A DNA stretch of 38,974 bases, taken from assembly GCA_019309815.1 (NCBI GenBank), contig JAFDFO010000003.1, positions 1-38,974 of the forward strand. Reading direction: 5' to 3'. Below, piece by piece: positions 37,756-38,974 of the stretch; the stretch's first letter is position 1; every line of letters begins with the position of its first letter. Position numbers and translations under genes: made by a program. Under the pieces are notes generated by a model, which was not told the DNA's origin, ran no database searches, and saw only the letters and a list, made by a program, of their open reading frames with translations. The DNA comes from Deltaproteobacteria bacterium (GTDB lineage Bacteria > Desulfobacterota > Desulfobacteria > Desulfobacterales > C00003060).

Positions 37756-38974
37756 ATGAACAGAGTGAATCAACCTTCTCAGCACCTTGTTCGCAACATG
37801 ATGACAGGAAGTATCCGCATCTTCTTTGCTGAGGTGCTGATAATTCCTGTCGGATTCATAACAGCGGTCTTTCTTGCCCGCCAACTCGGCCCGGTTAACT
37901 TTGGCCTATTTGCCATAGCCTTAAGGCTTGTCACATGGGTCGAGTGGACCAGCCTGACCGTCTTTTACAGCGCCACAGTCAAGTTTGTTAGCGAGGAAGA
38001 TGATTGGCGGGCGGTTGGGACTACGGTAGTTCGGCTGCATCTTGTAGTAGGTGTTGGTATTGCAGCTTTGCTATGGATAACGGCTTCGCCTTTAGCCCGT
38101 GCATTCAATGAACCGGCCATGGCCACCTACCTGAAGCTTTTTGCCATAGATATTCCGATTTTTAGCCTGTTCTCCGTACATAGCAGCATCTTGGTTGGAA
38201 GGGGTTTGTTCAAGGAGCGGGCCTGGACTCGTTTTGTTCGTGGAGATGGGCCTGTCTGTTAACGGCGCGATTATAGGAGTCATTGGTGCCTCCATGGTTG
38301 GATTGATAATGAGCAGATTTTTTATCAGACCCCCTGTCTTTTCCGGAGCTACATTCCCAGTGCGGCGTCTGTTGGGCTTCTCAGCTCCAGTTTTCATGTC
38401 GTCGCTGAGTTTGCGAATGCTCAGGCTGGACGTAATCGCCCTAAAGGTGCTGGGAGCAACGGCTGCCCAGGTGGGCTTCTATAGTGCGGGACAGAGCCTG
38501 TCCATTCATACTAGTCTGCTTTCCGGGGCACTCTCTCCACCTTTGCTGTCCACTTTGAGCCGCTTGATTAGACAAGGAGATGAGTCCAAGGCCAAAGATA
38601 TTGGGCGGACCGCGATGCGTTTGGTGATTTGGCTGCTGCCGTTTGCTGCGATGACGGCTGGGGCAGCTACGGAGATAGTTGACCTTGTTTTCGGCAAGGA
38701 ATTCGTGTCTGCCGGTCCAATTTTGGCCTATTTGATCTTTGCAGCCGTGGGGTTTATCGGTATCACCATGGCAAGGGCCATCATCCTTGCTATAGGGAGG
38801 CCCGGCTGGACTTTCCTGGTGACCGGTCCGATGTTCCCAATAGCCGTCATTGGTTATCTGATCCTCATACCATGGATGGGTGGGGTTGGAGCAGCAATTG
38901 TAACGACTTGTGCCACCTGTTTGGCAGCGGTTGCCTCATTTCTGGCTGTCTACAAGCTTTGGGGAATCCTGCCG
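37756..38974 (+). pseudogene. Oligosaccharide flippase (Wzx/polysaccharide biosynthesis protein), frame disrupted at about 38220-38246 and running off the window
   Basis: Frame 1 (37756-38262): FFAEVLIIPVGFITAVFLARQLGPVNFGLFAIALRLVTWVEWT...LVGRGLFKERA then stop. A different frame is open from about 38228 to the window end: LVLFVEMGLSVNGAIIGVIGASMVGLIMSRFF...LLGFSAPVFMSSLSLRMLRLDVIALKVLGATAAQVGFYSAGQSL... Pseudogene versus sequencing error is unresolved. Confidence 0.75.

Noticed and set aside
38220-38262. Programmed ribosomal frameshift in the flippase
   Set aside because: No obvious slippery heptamer seen at the junction, and the joined protein appears to lack ~10 residues, which fits a deletion or assembly error better.
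1-38974. tRNA or rRNA genes
   Set aside because: None recognised by eye on either strand; a tRNAscan-SE/Infernal run would be needed to exclude them formally.

Overview
This 39 kb window looks like a Gram-negative, probably Desulfobacterota-like, chromosome; that assignment rests on gene content and order only. Positions 1-19 kb are mostly conserved housekeeping genes: a C_GCAxxG_C_C / rhodanese / MauE-like redox trio, metG, a PSP1 (YaaT/RicT-like) gene, holB, an HD hydrolase, tolQ-tolR-tolA-tolB-pal-cpoB, ruvC-ruvA-ruvB, a SAM hydroxide adenosyltransferase and a small minus-strand operon. At least five families of palindromic or short-tandem intergenic repeats lie between these genes. From about 19.7 kb to the right edge there is a same-strand accessory cluster: a methyltransferase, two tandem paralogous B12-domain radical SAM enzymes, a SPASM-like radical SAM enzyme, an F390-synthetase/PaaK-like ligase, a HemN-like radical SAM enzyme, two sulfotransferases, an isopropylmalate-dehydrogenase-like enzyme coupled to an isochorismatase-like/aldehyde dehydrogenase fusion, a GT2 glycosyltransferase, a UGM-like flavoprotein with a C-terminal membrane domain that recurs as a separate downstream ORF, another methyltransferase, and a flippase whose reading frame is broken. 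I read this as a candidate undescribed pathway for a sulfated, radical-SAM-modified surface glycan or glycolipid. The product is inference. The right boundary lies outside the window.
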